A stretch of DNA of 64,000 nt from Tubiluchus corallicola (Eukaryota > Priapulida > Priapulimorpha > Priapulimorphida > Tubiluchidae). Numbering within the stretch: the stretch's first letter is position 1; every line of letters begins with the position of its first letter. The stretch spans positions 293,985 through 357,984 of the forward strand of contig JAQGDQ010000230.1 in NCBI GenBank assembly GCA_030141605.1, written 5' to 3'. Shown here piece by piece: positions 12,647 through 26,205 of this stretch. Both the position numbers and the translations under genes were made by a program. The notes under the pieces are model-generated. The model made no database searches, was not told the DNA's origin, and saw only the letters and a program-made list of their open reading frames with translations.

Positions 12647-12652
12647 AATAAA
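12647..12652 (+). terminator. Polyadenylation signal AATAAA of the thioesterase gene
   Basis: This is a canonical hexamer 99 bp after the thioesterase stop codon, followed by a T/G-rich stretch from 12655. It is placed correctly for a short 3' untranslated region. Cleavage was not observed. Confidence 0.5.
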
Positions 12653-13543
12653 ATTTGTTGCAACTTTTGTAGATTATAGTACAAACTTATGTTAGCGACG
12701 TTGGCAGACAAATGTGTGTTTAACTTTCGATTCTCCTGATTTGTTTTTAATATTGTTTGGCTTATAGAAAACAGACCACTTTCCAAGGTATTTAGTGCAA
12801 ATCTAAATGCAAGTAATAACTAGTATACTGCAAGTATAATTAGTATTAGTGTAAACTCTAGAATGTTTGCAAATAATGATATTATTGGCTATTTGAAATT
12901 GGTAAGAAGTGTTCATGCTTTTTGCAGGCACAAATTCGAATTGTTATTTACAAGTCAACATGATTACATTTGCCCATTGTCTTTCGAGCATTGATTAAAA
13001 TTTAGGTGTTTTGTCCATTAGCATTGTTAAGTGTAACTGTCACCTCGATGTAACTTTCTCGATGTCTTTCAATTGATTAAGAAATTTGTATTTTCTGTTG
13101 ATCATTGTTGGAGTTGTTTTCTTTGATTTGATGAAAACTTATTTACAAATACAGCTAAATCTTGACAAATTTTTGTTGAAGTTATATTTCACCATATTAC
13201 AAGGTCTTGAATCATCAATGTCAGCGTACAATTAATCAAATCAGTATTTGAATAAAAGTGTTCCTTTTTCTCCACATGGTCCTGTATATGATTTTTTAAT
13301 TATTGACTTAATTGATGTTATCTTTTAATTAAAGGTTGAACTGATTAAAGTAAAAAAGAAATTTTTTAATCAACTTCACTCTGATTCAGTTGCCCATGGC
13401 AGATGAGTAAAAGTTGTAAAGTTCTTGGTAGCACCAGTATAGGTGTACAAGATCCACAGATAGCAAAACTGATTTTGAAATAGAAAAACTACCTTAGCAT
13501 GCAGCTTTTGACAGGTTAAAATTTAGACTCCCGCAGTTGTTTC

Positions 13544-13665
13544 GATACCTACCCAATGCTGAGCCTGCAAAGCTGGTGTATTAATTTCACAAACAATAAA
13601 AAGTTTGATACCTACCAAAAGCTGAGCCTGCAACGCTAGTGTATTAATTTCACAAACAAAAAGTT
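13544..13665. repeat. Two tandem copies of a 63-bp unit
   Basis: The unit starts GATACCTACC at 13544 and again at 13607. The copies differ by a few substitutions and small indels. I see no other copy in the window. Confidence 0.85.
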
Positions 13666-14829
13666 CGCAGTTTGATTTGTGTTATTTTTCTTGTCCTTGT
13701 GTAGTGAGACTCGGTAATTCTTCTTTATTTCTCAAAGGAGTTACAGCAGTTAGGTTACGGGTACTGAAAAAAAACAAATTAACTGTTTAATGGAACTTGC
13801 ACAAAAATATGATGATTTTAGTAGTAACGTTACATTTATGTTGTTGGTGGCAAAAGTAAAGATAAGACATGGTTAAAACGTGCACAGAAGTTAACAATTA
13901 ATCACCAGTTAATTTAGTGACTAACTAAATAACTCATATTAACATAGTATAGTGACGATGATAACATTGTGGAATATGGAATGACTCACATTAAGTGTGC
14001 TGAAATTGCGTTCTGTGAAACATCGCGATGCATACTTAATTGTGATGGTAATTACTTGTACACATAGAATCTTGAATTTGGTGTAAATAACACATAATAT
14101 TCATAAAGGAAAAACGCTGTTTTGCAAGCTTAGATACCTTTAAAATAATTGTTAATTAGACTGTCATTCAGTATCACCTTTTATAGGATTTTAATGCAAA
14201 GGCTGTTCAATTGGTAAGATTTAAATATATAACGCTCACTTAGCAGCCATTATAACTAAAAAACAAACAAAACGTTTGCTTTTTTGTCATTTCATGTTGA
14301 GATTGATCATTTATTATTTCCTACACGTCCTTCCAGGTATTTCGTGTAGGTGTCCTTCTGATTGGTTTCACGACCTTCCAGCTTTAAATTCTAACGTTTG
14401 GCTTCTCTTGCCTTAAGAGTTACATAGTTACGAAATTTGTTCCGTAGTTTTCGCGTTTGTACTTCTGCAAGTAACGGACTTTTTAGCGATGCCCTGTGAA
14501 TAAGAGCCAGTGTGTTGTTCAGTAGGATGTGTGTAGGCTGCTGCTTGTATACCGTAAAACTGGACTTGGTTTATTCTTTCCCCACGTGTAACGTTTAAAT
14601 TGTCGTAACATTTCATTTTGACCGACATTTATAGGCTTGGTGTTTAAACATGTCGGCATCCCCACAAAGGTAAAGACTTTTAATAGAGCGCGGTAACCTG
14701 ACAATTAGCACTTGCGTGGGCGTGCTAATGGACGCTGAAAAGGAGCCGCTAAGGTGAAAAATAATAACAGTTGACAAATGAAAAAAGTGGGTTTTTTGAG
14801 TAAGCCACCCGACAGCCCGCATAGCACTA

Positions 14830-14990
14830 AATTCATCCTTTTCGACATCGGCGCGCTGCTGTTCTGCTGGTGGTGCTGCTGCTGTCGCCGCTCTTCTGTT
14901 GTTGCTGCTGCTGCCACTGACTTATCTGCTTGTCACTGCTCTGGCGCTGCTGCTGCTATTGCAGCTCCTGTCGCTTCACTGCCACTGATG
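14830..14990. repeat. Degenerate CTG/GCT trinucleotide patch
   Basis: Runs of CTG and GTT triplets with interruptions keep reading frames open on both strands, giving cysteine/alanine-rich on plus and glutamine-rich on minus. The open frames (such as 14778-15179) are best explained by the repeat. Confidence 0.7.
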
Positions 14991-16962
14991 ACGATATCGT
15001 TGTGCATTTTCAGCAGCCCAATGTACCACTCTGTAACGATTATTAATACACCACCTTGTTTAGCAAGTTTAATAGTGTACTTACCTTTAAAACAGTGCTA
15101 TAGGCCTACTTATAAAGCTAGCTGTAACGTGTTAAACAGAGTGATTTATAAAAACCATTTTCATACGTGTGTAGGATAACTAAAGCATTATACCTCCTAA
15201 GTGGTTGTGCAAACCTCCTACATCGGTTTATGAGTTACACGACTTGTTAACAAAGTTACCGAAATGTATGAATTCTCACCTTCAGTGTCTTTAATAGCTA
15301 AGCTATTACTAAAGTCAACATAAAATGACGTTGAATTTTGCTAAATTCGTTATAATTATTATCTCAATAGTAGAAAATACGCTTCCCTCCTGCTGTTCTA
15401 TTGCGCATTTTTATAGCAACTTCATCGTCATGTCCGGAGAAGCAAAATGCGACAAGAATAGTAGATGGATTAATTGGTATTCTTATGACAAAACCAGCTC
15501 TTTGAGTGGTGTTAAATTTTACCACCATTTTGTGTGTTTTATTGTTAACGGCCGGAAACTAAAACGATGTAGCTCTCTATACTGCAGCTCAAACACAGGG
15601 TTTTACTTTCAAGTTGCAGTATAGGCTCGGAAATTGAAACTTAAATAAACCTGTCCGGAGAAATTCAAATCAGTTCTTGAACTATCAGTAGTTATTATTA
15701 TTAATAGTTATGAAACATCGTGATAACATTAACTGAAGATTGTTTGTATCTGTTTTAAAGGTGTGGTGTACAATTATGAAAACTTATCAAGTGAAACTGC
15801 ATCGGATGTAGATATAATATACGATTGCATAACGTACCTGCGTGTGCATGTACGTGCGTGCGTACGTTTGTTTGTGTGGAGCACGAAGGCTTTAGAAAAG
15901 CTGATAGTGCATTATTGCATCATCTTGGCATCACATGTTTTATCCAAAATTGCAGTGATAGCGAATAACTCAAGATTTTTCTCTGCATCCCCAAGAAGAC
16001 TGTGAGGTGATTTAAGCGTTTTTAATGTCTTTTTCAAGGCCCGCGTTTCTGTGCTGTCAATCAAATCGTGCTTTTTGGTGGAGCGATACTAGCTGCTATT
16101 CTATCAAAAAGAGCTGCATGCGCTCCAATTCAGCCATACCCGCTATCTTGCCTTAGACGTTTATGGAAATGTTAGAAAAATATACTGTTGACCAAACCGT
16201 TCTTACCAAAAATTGTCGAACTGCAAAAAATTCCATAAAATAAAATATTGAATGCTGTTGCTAATAAATTTATTGTGTTTAACACCTAAACTTCTATTTC
16301 ATAAAATTTTTAATAGCAATAAAAACACGTTCCACCATGGCAGGGAGTATTTTCATGCTCCTAAATCTGATTTCTCTGTTTTGGGTTGCATAGGTGCAGT
16401 TCACATACTTTTCATATCGTATAGCAACCGTTTGCAAAATGCTGGTGGCAGTTATAAAAGTATGCGAACAGTCGAGCAAAAGCTAATTTAGATGCTGAGA
16501 TCTATTTAATTCATCATATCTATCAGGGAATTTAATTTGTTCAAAAAAGCGATAAAGAAGAGCGTTAATTTGTAAAGCCATTGCCTTATTCACAAAACAA
16601 TTCGCTGATGCAAGATTTGAAACATTCGTTTGATTTCTTAAAAGAAAATGAACATACCTTTTGCCTTTTGAATAAATGAGACCTTTTGTACAATATTTAC
16701 TTAGCTACTTATTTGAACGTAAATGTATGATTTGTGCGTATAATACAGTCCTTTTTATGTCTGCCTACTTCAACATAAAACAAATTAGATTTTTTAATGA
16801 ATGAATAAATATGCACACCGTAAGTTTTCACTAACACCAATTCTAACAATTGCGGATTTGTAACTGCTAGAGAACGTCTGTTCGACTTTCAGTTTGCAAA
16901 AGATCAGCAGTTCATCGCGTTTATTAGCAAATTGCAAAATGTAAATGTATTTTTATGCGGGT

Positions 16963-17120
16963 GATAATAATAATAATAATAATATCTTTATTCGCACATT
17001 AATTTTGCATACAGGAAATTTAAATTAATTACAGCATCAAATAATTAGGAGCAAGTGTTTTGCAACAAATCAAGGGCTTCATAGAACCGATAGATTCATT
17101 TGACTTTTAAGTTTAGTTGA
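16963..17120 (-). mobile_element. 5'-truncated LINE 3' end with (TTA)n tail
   Basis: Read on the minus strand, an AATAAAGATATTATTA end is followed by about seven TTA units. It closely resembles the 3' terminus of the LINE in the MAM-gene intron (AATAAAGATTATTA plus TA repeats near 52604). The upstream limit is uncertain and no coding part is left. Confidence 0.55.
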
Positions 17121-17123
17121 TTA

Positions 17124-17647
17124 TAGGGTGTCTTAAAAGTCACTATAATGTGACTTCTGTTTTCTAATTTCCTTTATCTAATCTCACCAAACTTTTACAT
17201 ACATTAAAAAGGGCCTTTGGGGATTCTTTCAGTTTATTTTTTGACTGGAACCTTGTTGCTATGGCGACAACAGTAACGTTAGAAATGAGGTGCATTATCA
17301 GCCTGGCTGGAGGCCCTTCGATCTCCAACTGAAATTCAGCGGAAATTCAGACTATCATGTTTGTCACACTGTTTTCTCACTTTAACAATATAGTTTTCAA
17401 GAAGGTGCAACCCTTCCTCACATATCAGACTCTCTCAATGCAAGATACCCGACTTTCCATTGGATTGGTGTCTGAAGCTTTTGAGGTCCCTGAAGGAAGT
17501 AGCAAAACATAGCAAAGCCAGTAGTTAATTTCTAAATTTCGCTGAATTTGACTAAAACAATACTAATGTAGCAATTTTCAATATTTTCCTTTTTTTATCA
17601 AAAAACGTCGAAAATGTAATGTGTATAGTGGCTTATGAAGCACTCTG
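17124..17647. mobile_element. Decayed mariner/Tc1-like element with imperfect TIRs and TA flanks
   Basis: The left end TAGGGTGTCTTAAAAGTCAC and the complement of the right end (CAGAGTGCTTCATAAGCCAC) match at 17 of 24 positions by hand count and are flanked by TA on both sides. The end motif resembles the CAGGGTGTCCCAAAAGTC terminus common among mariner-superfamily elements. The 524-bp interior has a short open stretch after an ATG at 17260, then stops, so no functional transposase remains. Confidence 0.6.
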
Positions 17648-17880
17648 TATAGCGATTTAAATCAATACCAACTAGCAAATAGTTTTGTTTGATTCTGTTA
17701 CTTCCACGAAACAATAATAAGCAATCAGAGATTATGTCATCTGATGTATTAAAATATTTCATATAATTTGAACTGATGTCGCGTAGCCTACATGCACTTA
17801 AAACGCGCTGTTTGACATTTCGTTATGTCTCTGGCCTATTTACGAAGCCAAATTCGTAGTAATAAAATCAAAGATGGATT

Positions 17881-18360
17881 GCGCATGCGTTTTACCTGGC
17901 AAACTTCTGATTGGCTGTGCGGCCTGTCATTTCGCATTAACCCTCGAAATACCAACTGCTGCTCTCAGATGGTGTAAAAGTTAAATGTTATCTTTGCGCG
18001 TTTTGAACTACTGCAGCTAATTTTTGGTCAGTTTTGGTCTAATTGTGTACAGACAGTGCCACGTGAGAACAGCTTTTACGTGTAAGAAATAATAGGATAT
18101 CTTTGCAGAGTTGTGTTTCAGCCATTTACACGTTACGGATGGTTTACGTGTGCAAAGTGAATTACCGCACCTGTGTACCACACGCCAGGTACTAATGATA
18201 TGAGATGAAATCATGTAATTACCGGCTTTATAGAAATGTGTGTAGAACTCTGCGTTGTGTTGTGTGGTTAAGTAAAGTGTTCTTAGCGTTAGTGACAACA
18301 TAACAAGTTTCGGATACTATGACAGAGCTGGCAAGTCAACACTTTTCAAACCATACGAAG
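17881..18360 (+). promoter_or_regulatory. Possible promoter and first exon (NRF1-like and CCAAT-type motifs, then a splice donor)
   Basis: A GCGCATGCGT word at 17881-17890 differs from the NRF1 consensus at one base. ATTGGCT (reverse CCAAT) follows about 40 bp later, in a patch that is CG-rich for this window. Downstream an ATG at 18319 opens 14 codons that end exactly at AAG followed by GTAATA (donor at 18361). The next known plus-strand gene is BMP2/4, whose coding exon begins after a 3' splice site at 26200, so this could be its 5' non-coding exon. This is inference only. Confidence 0.25.
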
Positions 18361-21300
18361 GTAATAATTGCAAATAATAATACATTTTACGATTTGTGTT
18401 TGTTTTACTAATGTTTAACTCTTTTGTGTTTAGTTCTTTGGAGTTGAAATGACTTTTTTGTTGTGAAAGTGGTTGTTCATTTTTACACTCCTAATAAAAA
18501 CGGGTCTCGCAAAAGATTTAGTTAATTTCTGCGACACTAATTACGCATATACAGGCAGAGTGTAATTCCGTAATACATTTCTAGAAGGTTTTATTTGCAA
18601 TGACGATTCTGTGACAAATATTGTAAGATTTTTTATTAAAAAATGCAAAGCGTGCAGTATATTTCCGCTTAGTAAATTTCTTATCGTTCCGCGAATTAAA
18701 AAAATCTTTGTAAACCTTTAAAATGATTATTTCTAATCTATAAGAGGTTTGTAAGGAACGGAAGCTGCATATGACCCAAAGAAATACATTTTGTAGCACT
18801 ATATAAAATATGTATGAGTTTATTTTTGTATAATGAATAATGACCACTATACAATTTATTGCAACAGAGTAAAAATATTTACTCCAGCTTTTTTATGCTT
18901 GCAAATGAGAACACATTTTTTCCCTGTATCAGAGGTTGTTTTTAGTAGTCGGAAATGTATTTGAAGTGGGAACTTAACAATTCTCACCTGTTTTTAAGCG
19001 TCATACAAATGATATATGGAAGCTCGTTAATTTGGCACAAAAGCGACTAGCCGTACTGCAAATTCTCAAAATAATTTATTTACAGTGAATTAAGGACTCC
19101 GGCCCTTGGGTTGAAGTTCTACGAAAGTTTCGCATTGCTGTGGTTGCTTTAACACCTGTCGGCAATAACAAATTTATGAAGGACGCGCGTGCACTGCTGA
19201 CATTCATAGGAGGATGCTGTTGAATGTTTGGAATTTCAAGTCAAACTTTTCGCTTTTGTGATGAACGGAATCTGGACAGGATGGGGAACAATCCCTGAAA
19301 AAATCGGCAAACTTATCGGAAATTACACAGAAATGAAATGGCAAAGATTGGGAAACTGGTAATCTCTTGAGTTATCTTGAAATCGGAAATACTTCGAAAA
19401 AAGCCTTAGCATTCTTATAAAGATTGTTAATTTCATAAAAGTGCATAGTAAATCAGCAAAGTAATTCCTCAGGGGTAGCGTCTATTGCTCAGTATACAGC
19501 CATTAAATATTTTGATTCGCTCTTAAAATCAATTTAACAAGTTCATTTCTCACGCATTGCGGATATTAACAATTAGCCAAAATTACGCAACATGAGTTGA
19601 CTTCCGAGCTTTGCCTTGAGAAGGTGGGATAATCCACGCTTAAGCGGCTAAACCCGGGTCGCTTATCGGGGCTCTTATCTTGAAAAGCCACTTACACAAG
19701 AAACGGGTTTTAGTTGTACCGAGGTGAACATTTTTCGTCGGAAAAGCGCGCACTATCGGTGGATTTACGTGGGGAGGAACAGTGCACACCACCATCTCTT
19801 TGAGGCTCCTTAAGCATCTCACAGTGCAATATATTTAAGCAGAATTTTCATAGATTCAACACTACATGAATTGTAATTTCGTAAACTTGCTAATATCCAC
19901 GAGATGTGAACGACATTTTCATATAGCCTTCATCTCATTTCTTACACACGCCCTCAGGTGAGTAAATGTCACCATTAAGACGTTGTTTGTCAGGCCGGTC
20001 ATTGTTTATAGATTGCTGATAACAATAATAACTCGCGCCTCCCACACAAATTGTCCTGGGCAGCTTTTGTCAGTCCATCTTTGTCTCTTTGCTGTAAGAA
20101 GAATGTACACTGTATTAGAGGAGTCAAGTCCTGAGTAAATTTACTGTACTTTTGTCAGGGAGAATCATCCTGTCCAAGGAATGTTCCTGTATTCCCGTGT
20201 GGATACGAATGTCTGCTCACGGACTACCCAATTGCTGTTGTTCACTAGTACAACAGTAGCCTGACGTATTTTAGCTGAACATTACTTTCTGATGGTCTCG
20301 TAATGATTAATGATTAATGCTATTAATCATTTAATTATGGGCAACAACTCCAGAATCAATTTTACGCAATAAAATTTTATTTTATTTGTTTTGAATAAGT
20401 GAGCTACTAAAAAGTGATTAAAAATTACTAAAACAGTTTCACATTTTTGTTGACAATCAATATTGGCACATTATGAATGATCCGAAATTTGTGACTAATT
20501 CCTTTTGATTATTGCTTTTGTCCTTATACCATGACACATGTGACTGATGTTACTCTGATAACTTCGAAAAATCCTGAAAAGTCTTTCAACAATTTGATGT
20601 TTCATTGACCAACAAATAATCTGCCCACAAAACTTAGACGACCAATCTTCCCATGCAACATACACGTATGCAACTTTTGTAGATTAATCTTTAATTAAAA
20701 TAACTCGTACAAACCTCTTGCCCAAGCCATATTTTTTCTCGCGCTTTCAGTGAATTCGATGGTACTTCAATTAGGATGTATTGATTTATTTTAGGTTATA
20801 ATTGGGTTAGGACAAATTTCATGCGTCAAAGATACACAGTCACGCTAACAAAGTTTTCACGGAGTAATTATTGTCACATTATCATGAATAACATAAACTT
20901 CACAACTACAATAATGATTTTATCATATTGACATGAAACACTATGTTCTAAATTTATTATGAACTAATTTTCTATTGCGCGAGTTAATCCTTGTCGTTAT
21001 TGCGCGGGCAAAAATAGTTATACTGCCTCATAAAAACGTCAAATGATACTGTCATTTACTGTCAAATGTAAAAATTAGATTTCACTATAGCAACATGCAA
21101 TAATAAGAACAAGAGAATAATCGCTGCTGTTCATAGATTTTTAGAGTTCATAACCGTATCAAGTTTCAGTATAACTGCAGAACAGATTTTTCTTCGATAA
21201 AAGAACTAAATCACGTAATAATTACGAAAACATATATTCCTTATTTTAAAACTCATTTGAAATCTGCCAAAGAATAACATCTATGAGTTGGACTTCTAGA

Positions 21301-24300
21301 CTAGCGCCCCGGATTCCTCTTTAGCATAGTGAATCGCAGGCCGAGCATTGAACATGAATGGCATGAAGCCTAGTCCAATATGGCTAGACTATATGGCTGT
21401 TTTCTGTTGTAAACATAAATGCGTGCACTTCCTCAGTCTATTTTACGTCATATAAACATTTTGTTGCGTATTTTCTCAGAAATCGAGTGAGTGAACTTTT
21501 CGCTTACATATTCTTGCAAAACTTTTGTATTTATAGACGATTTACGTTTTTGTTGGCGTTCTTAATTCTTGCCACTATCATTACAGTGAATCTTCTCGCA
21601 TGTAAACAAAAGTCCTGTAAACATCATCATAAACGTCTAATTGACGTAACTAAATTTTCCGATAAATGCAAGCTCACAAAAAAACAAACATTTGCTTGAT
21701 TTCTTTAACTTTTGGTCAATTATGCAGCTGAATATAATAAATTATTTTTAGACTCAATTCAATGGAAAAACTTGACTTAAACTAACACAATTATATTTGT
21801 TATTTTGTGAAATGAGGAAAGTTAGTCAGACAAGCAAAACCACACAATTTTACCCTTCGTGCCTGAACCACTGTTATCAATATGTTTACATCATAATGCA
21901 GAACTATTCTATATATGAATAGTGAATAAATAACCACTGTTATTACTTTAAAATTATATATTTTTTCAAAAAAAATTTGCTATGGAACGTTTGAAGCTTT
22001 TGAAGTCGTCTGGTATCTGTTTTAAATCATATAATGTTTTAACTCCATTATTATACAAGCCCACAAAGTCTACATGATATTTCAAACAAGGAAAAAAGGT
22101 TTAGCAAACATATTTTTACACTAGCGGAAGTTAGGAATAGTTAATAATGATTATGCTACAATTTCAAAACTTCACTTTCTTTGCATCTAACTTTACTTTT
22201 GTGCTTTTGAAAAAGCTTTCTTTACATATACTGTCTATAGAATCCAAACTTGCGGCACTAAATTTTCACAATATTGTCAAAGATCCTGCCACAGAAACTG
22301 TTGCTGCACTATTGTAGCTATGCCACCCGTTTGATTTGCCATGTTAATTTTGTTTGATTATAAAGTAATTTGCAGTCGTTAGTTCACGTATTTCCTGCAT
22401 TAACTGGAATAAAATGACGAATAAGTTAGCATTGAATGTATAATTCTGTTTGTTTTATGTCCTTAATGCCATGAGCTGTTTTTAAAAAAATTTACGTTAG
22501 TAATAGTGTTACAAACGTGCCACATGCTTTCATAATTTTATTTCACATCCCTTTTTACAGTCCAGTAGTTCCAGTTACAACAACTATGACTTGCTTTGAT
22601 TTCCCTCCAGCTTTAACAGAGTTGTTTATATAATAAAATGAAGTTGTCTGATTTATGTTTGGCTCTTTAACTAGTGTTTAGAGGTGTTGTGTTGCACTAC
22701 GAGGCGAAGTTTGTTTAAACCTAGTTTGTTAATAGTCACTAGAAAATCTATAAACAGAGAGAATAGTTTTATAACAAATAATAACAACTCTGGCAGCTGT
22801 TGGGGACGCGCAAGAAATGAGAAACTGCAAATCTCAGCGCACATGCATGAATGTAGGCGGGTTAGCAAAGACGAAATATTTTACCAGATCAAACAAAAAA
22901 ACACCTTTCTGTGACTATATTATGAATCATGCTAACACAAGAAAGATGATCATGTTTTCAGTAAATAGCAGATGAGTTTTAGTAAGCTATATAAAGTACA
23001 TAAAATGCTTGAGTGAAGGCCAAAGCATCTATGTAATTTGCATATTAGTAAGCCATTGAAACTTTATAATAGTCATCGTCATCATCGATTTCGACACTGA
23101 GCCATCTTCACAATTTTATCATCATCGCCCGTTATTATTTTTGTGCGTACAATAATAACATTGTCCATGTTACTGTGGCAGTCTAAATTACACTTAGTTT
23201 GTTTAAAGACTAAAACTATAACTAAGACTATAACTAAAACAATTTAAAATGTATTCTTACTGAGGTCAGCATAATAGCATATAAATCGTTGAGCTTACAA
23301 ATAAAGCTTTCACATTTTGTTGAACATTACTTTTGCACGTGTGCATTTGTAAATGTGGCATTGCTCACATTCATGCCAAATAGATCTACATCAATAAGCC
23401 ATATAAACTACAATCAAATTTTAGCAAGCATTTATAATACCCTTAAAGGTAGCAGGCAAACTTGTTATCTTTCTGCCCGTGGCGGCCTTTCGTGATGTGG
23501 CTCCGGTTAGTCTAGGATGAATTTTGAACTTTTTGGCTAACGTATTTACTAAGGGCATCCCGGCGAAAATATTGTCAAGGTTTCGATGCAAAGCGGTTCC
23601 CTTACAAAGTCAACATTTTCTAGATCTGTAATGAAGTTTTACAATTTAAGAAGCAATTTATTTGCTAAATCTTGACAAATTGTGACTTAGCTTACTTAAT
23701 TTTAGTGGTTAAGAAAAGAAAAGGGTAAAAAATACTTTTGCTGTCAAATGTAGTCTTTGACTGGCTCATACATAGATATTTGTGAGCATGCGCACATGTG
23801 TAACAGCAGCTTGATAAAATTGGTCTGCCAAAGCATTGGTGATTGCTAGATCTGTTTTGCGTTATGTGGGACTGCGTAGTACTCACATTGTTGTGTCCTA
23901 TTGTGCATGAAATTGATGAGTAAAAGATAAAATTCGATAATCTATAAACAATCTTGCACTTCCTCGGTTTAATCTTACCAAAGCCGCGCACCTGCACGAT
24001 TACCTTGGCAAACGTCATTCAAAGGTATACAATACAAACACCTGCATTCCTAAGTAATAACTATAATTATCTTCTATCTATGTTAATGACGTTATACGGG
24101 CTGTTAATGTGATCCAGGTAATATCCGTCCAGCAATTACGAAGTTTCCGCTTGGCTGTTTAGCCCTGGGTGCTAAGCGAAGGTGTTAGAGTGCATATCCT
24201 CCACCGGCCCCAATACAACTATAAGTCCAAATTAGGCAGTTATGTAAAGGTAACCTGTGAACGTTAGGGTTGACAAACGCACAAAGGCACGCAATTAGGG

Positions 24301-25774
24301 TGAACTTATAGTACTTGATTGTGGTCCAAATTGATGGCCTGTAGTATCAGCATCCATAACAATCGTGAGGTTGGCGTTCAAGTGACAATAAAGAGAAGGG
24401 CAAGAAAAAATAAAGTATCAGTAGCAATACATAACTAAATCAATTTGGTAGAATTCCAGTTAGTTTCCCCTGTTGCAGGCATAACACGTGAAAAGCTGCA
24501 ATGAATCAGAGAACACTTGTGTTAGTCACAACCTGCATCCAAAGTTGTTTAGGGTTTATCTCTACATAAGAGATCAAGACATCAAGTGCCTGATTCAAAA
24601 CCTCATGTTCCTGCTTCAGATATTCAGGCAGAAATCGTTCTTTACATTTCTTTCTTTCAGCCAAATTGTGGGTTATTCAACCATTAGCAACAGAGTATCT
24701 CCTTACTTCTCTTCATTCTGTGGTGCCTATAATTACAAAGCATTTTGAGCAAAATTCTGTTAAAAACTAAATTTACAATTGATATATTTTAATAGAAATA
24801 AACCAACTATTTTTGCTTAGAAACTAATTGAACTGCATGAATCACGAATATCTGTATTTCCTCACATTTTTGTACAAATTACCATAATTGTATAATGTCA
24901 TAAATTTACCGGTGATAATTCTTGTATATTTAACTAATTGCCTTGTACATTTTCAAAAGCAATATACGCATATGAAATGCTTTCCATAAACATATAATGC
25001 AGAAATAAATATACTCAAATATCCACGATGCTTTCATGAAGACCTCTCCATTAAATTAATCCATTTTTATAATTTCGGTAAAGCGTTTCAAGTCGCATAT
25101 TATCCTCTGCGCATCAGTCATAAATCAGGCTTTCTCTATTATGTCATCTGTCATGTAGTTTATTTTATCTGTCAGGTGGTTAGCTTAGTGCAATCAACGC
25201 AGGTACATTAAGATAAAATGGTACATAAATCAGTCAGCCCGGGGCTATTACAAGGCGTATCTTCATCTGTTGAATGGTAATATTTTTTGGTTCACATTAA
25301 TAAATGTTTTCCAGGGTCTCACAACGCCACGCCATGTCCCGCCATTTTGGCCACCATGTACATATGTATTATAAAAACAACAATTATTGCGTTTAACTGA
25401 AAACAAGAAATTGGTCAATTTGGCTGAATCGCGCTACCTAATATAATACAACAATAAGCCCACTGACCGCTATAAAATAACTTGAGCATTTTAAAAGTTT
25501 AATTTTGAACAATTAAGTGATGATCCTAATCGTCCAATCACTAACCCAAACTTATAGGTCATATACCTATCAATCTTTTGTGTAAGATATTAGAAAACTA
25601 TGCAGTGACTAATTTTGAAAATCAGCTGGCTTTATTCAGTAATTTTTGTTATGTAATTTATCAATTTAAACAAGTTTTCATATATTGTCAGTAAACATCC
25701 TCATTTTTGTACATCTGATACACTGGAATTTTGCAAGCTACAAATTAAGCTAAACAATATAATATACTGTTTTC
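18361..25774. other. Long non-coding region upstream of BMP2/4
   Basis: No coding exon is supported. Patches of higher GC and motif density appear near 19640-19830 (GATA- and T-box-like words) and near 19995-20110 (two Sox-type words, CATTGTT and AACAAT, within 35 bp). Another patch at 25080-25350 contains a YY1-type word, CCGCCATTTT, at 25339-25348. These are candidates for developmental enhancers but only by position and motif. A degenerate TCATCG tract lies at 23070-23125. Confidence 0.35.
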
Positions 25775-25925
25775 AAAAAAACTCTAAAATGAAAATTCGA
25801 GTGTTAATATCATTATTTGTTTGTGTAAAAAGCTCTAAAAGAAATATTCGAATGTTAATATCATTATATGTGTAAGGGCTCTACTAGGAAAAATCGAGTG
25901 CTAATACTATTTTTTATTTGCGTTA
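25775..25925. repeat. Three imperfect tandem copies of a ~50-bp unit
   Basis: The units begin near 25782, 25833 and 25879. They share the order CTCTAAAA, then ATTCGAGTG, then TTAATATCATTAT, with growing divergence toward the third copy. The array ends about 280 bp before the first coding exon of BMP2/4. Confidence 0.8.
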
Positions 25926-26205
25926 AAAATTTGTGTTTATGAAAGCGGGTATAATAACGCAAAGTTGAACTAATGATTGGTAAACATCGAAACTAGACTT
26001 AGATTTTTTACCTGGTCTAGTTTGGAAGATTATAACCACACTAGACCCGGGATCATAGCATTGGATTGTAGTTTTAGGAATGAAAAAACTGTCTGAAATC
26101 TCTAATGTTTTAGCCCATTTTCGTCTATTGTAATTCATGAAAAAACTATCATTTAAATGAATGGATTTCAGAAATGTAGATTTTATTTCTTCTCTTACAG
26201 GAACG

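Larger units (their letters stand above)
12653..16962. other. Intergenic stretch, mostly unique AT-rich DNA
   Basis: No exon with convincing protein similarity was seen on either strand. It holds a 63-bp tandem duplication at 13544 and a CTG-rich patch at 14830. A CGTG-rich purine/pyrimidine run lies near 15840-15880. Short open frames here (for example 15325-15624) resemble nothing I recognise and lack splice or codon support. Confidence 0.4.

Noticed and set aside
14778-15179. 133-codon frame with Cys/Ala-rich segment
   Set aside because: Open only because of the CTG/GTT triplet patch; the opposite strand is equally open and neither resembles a protein.
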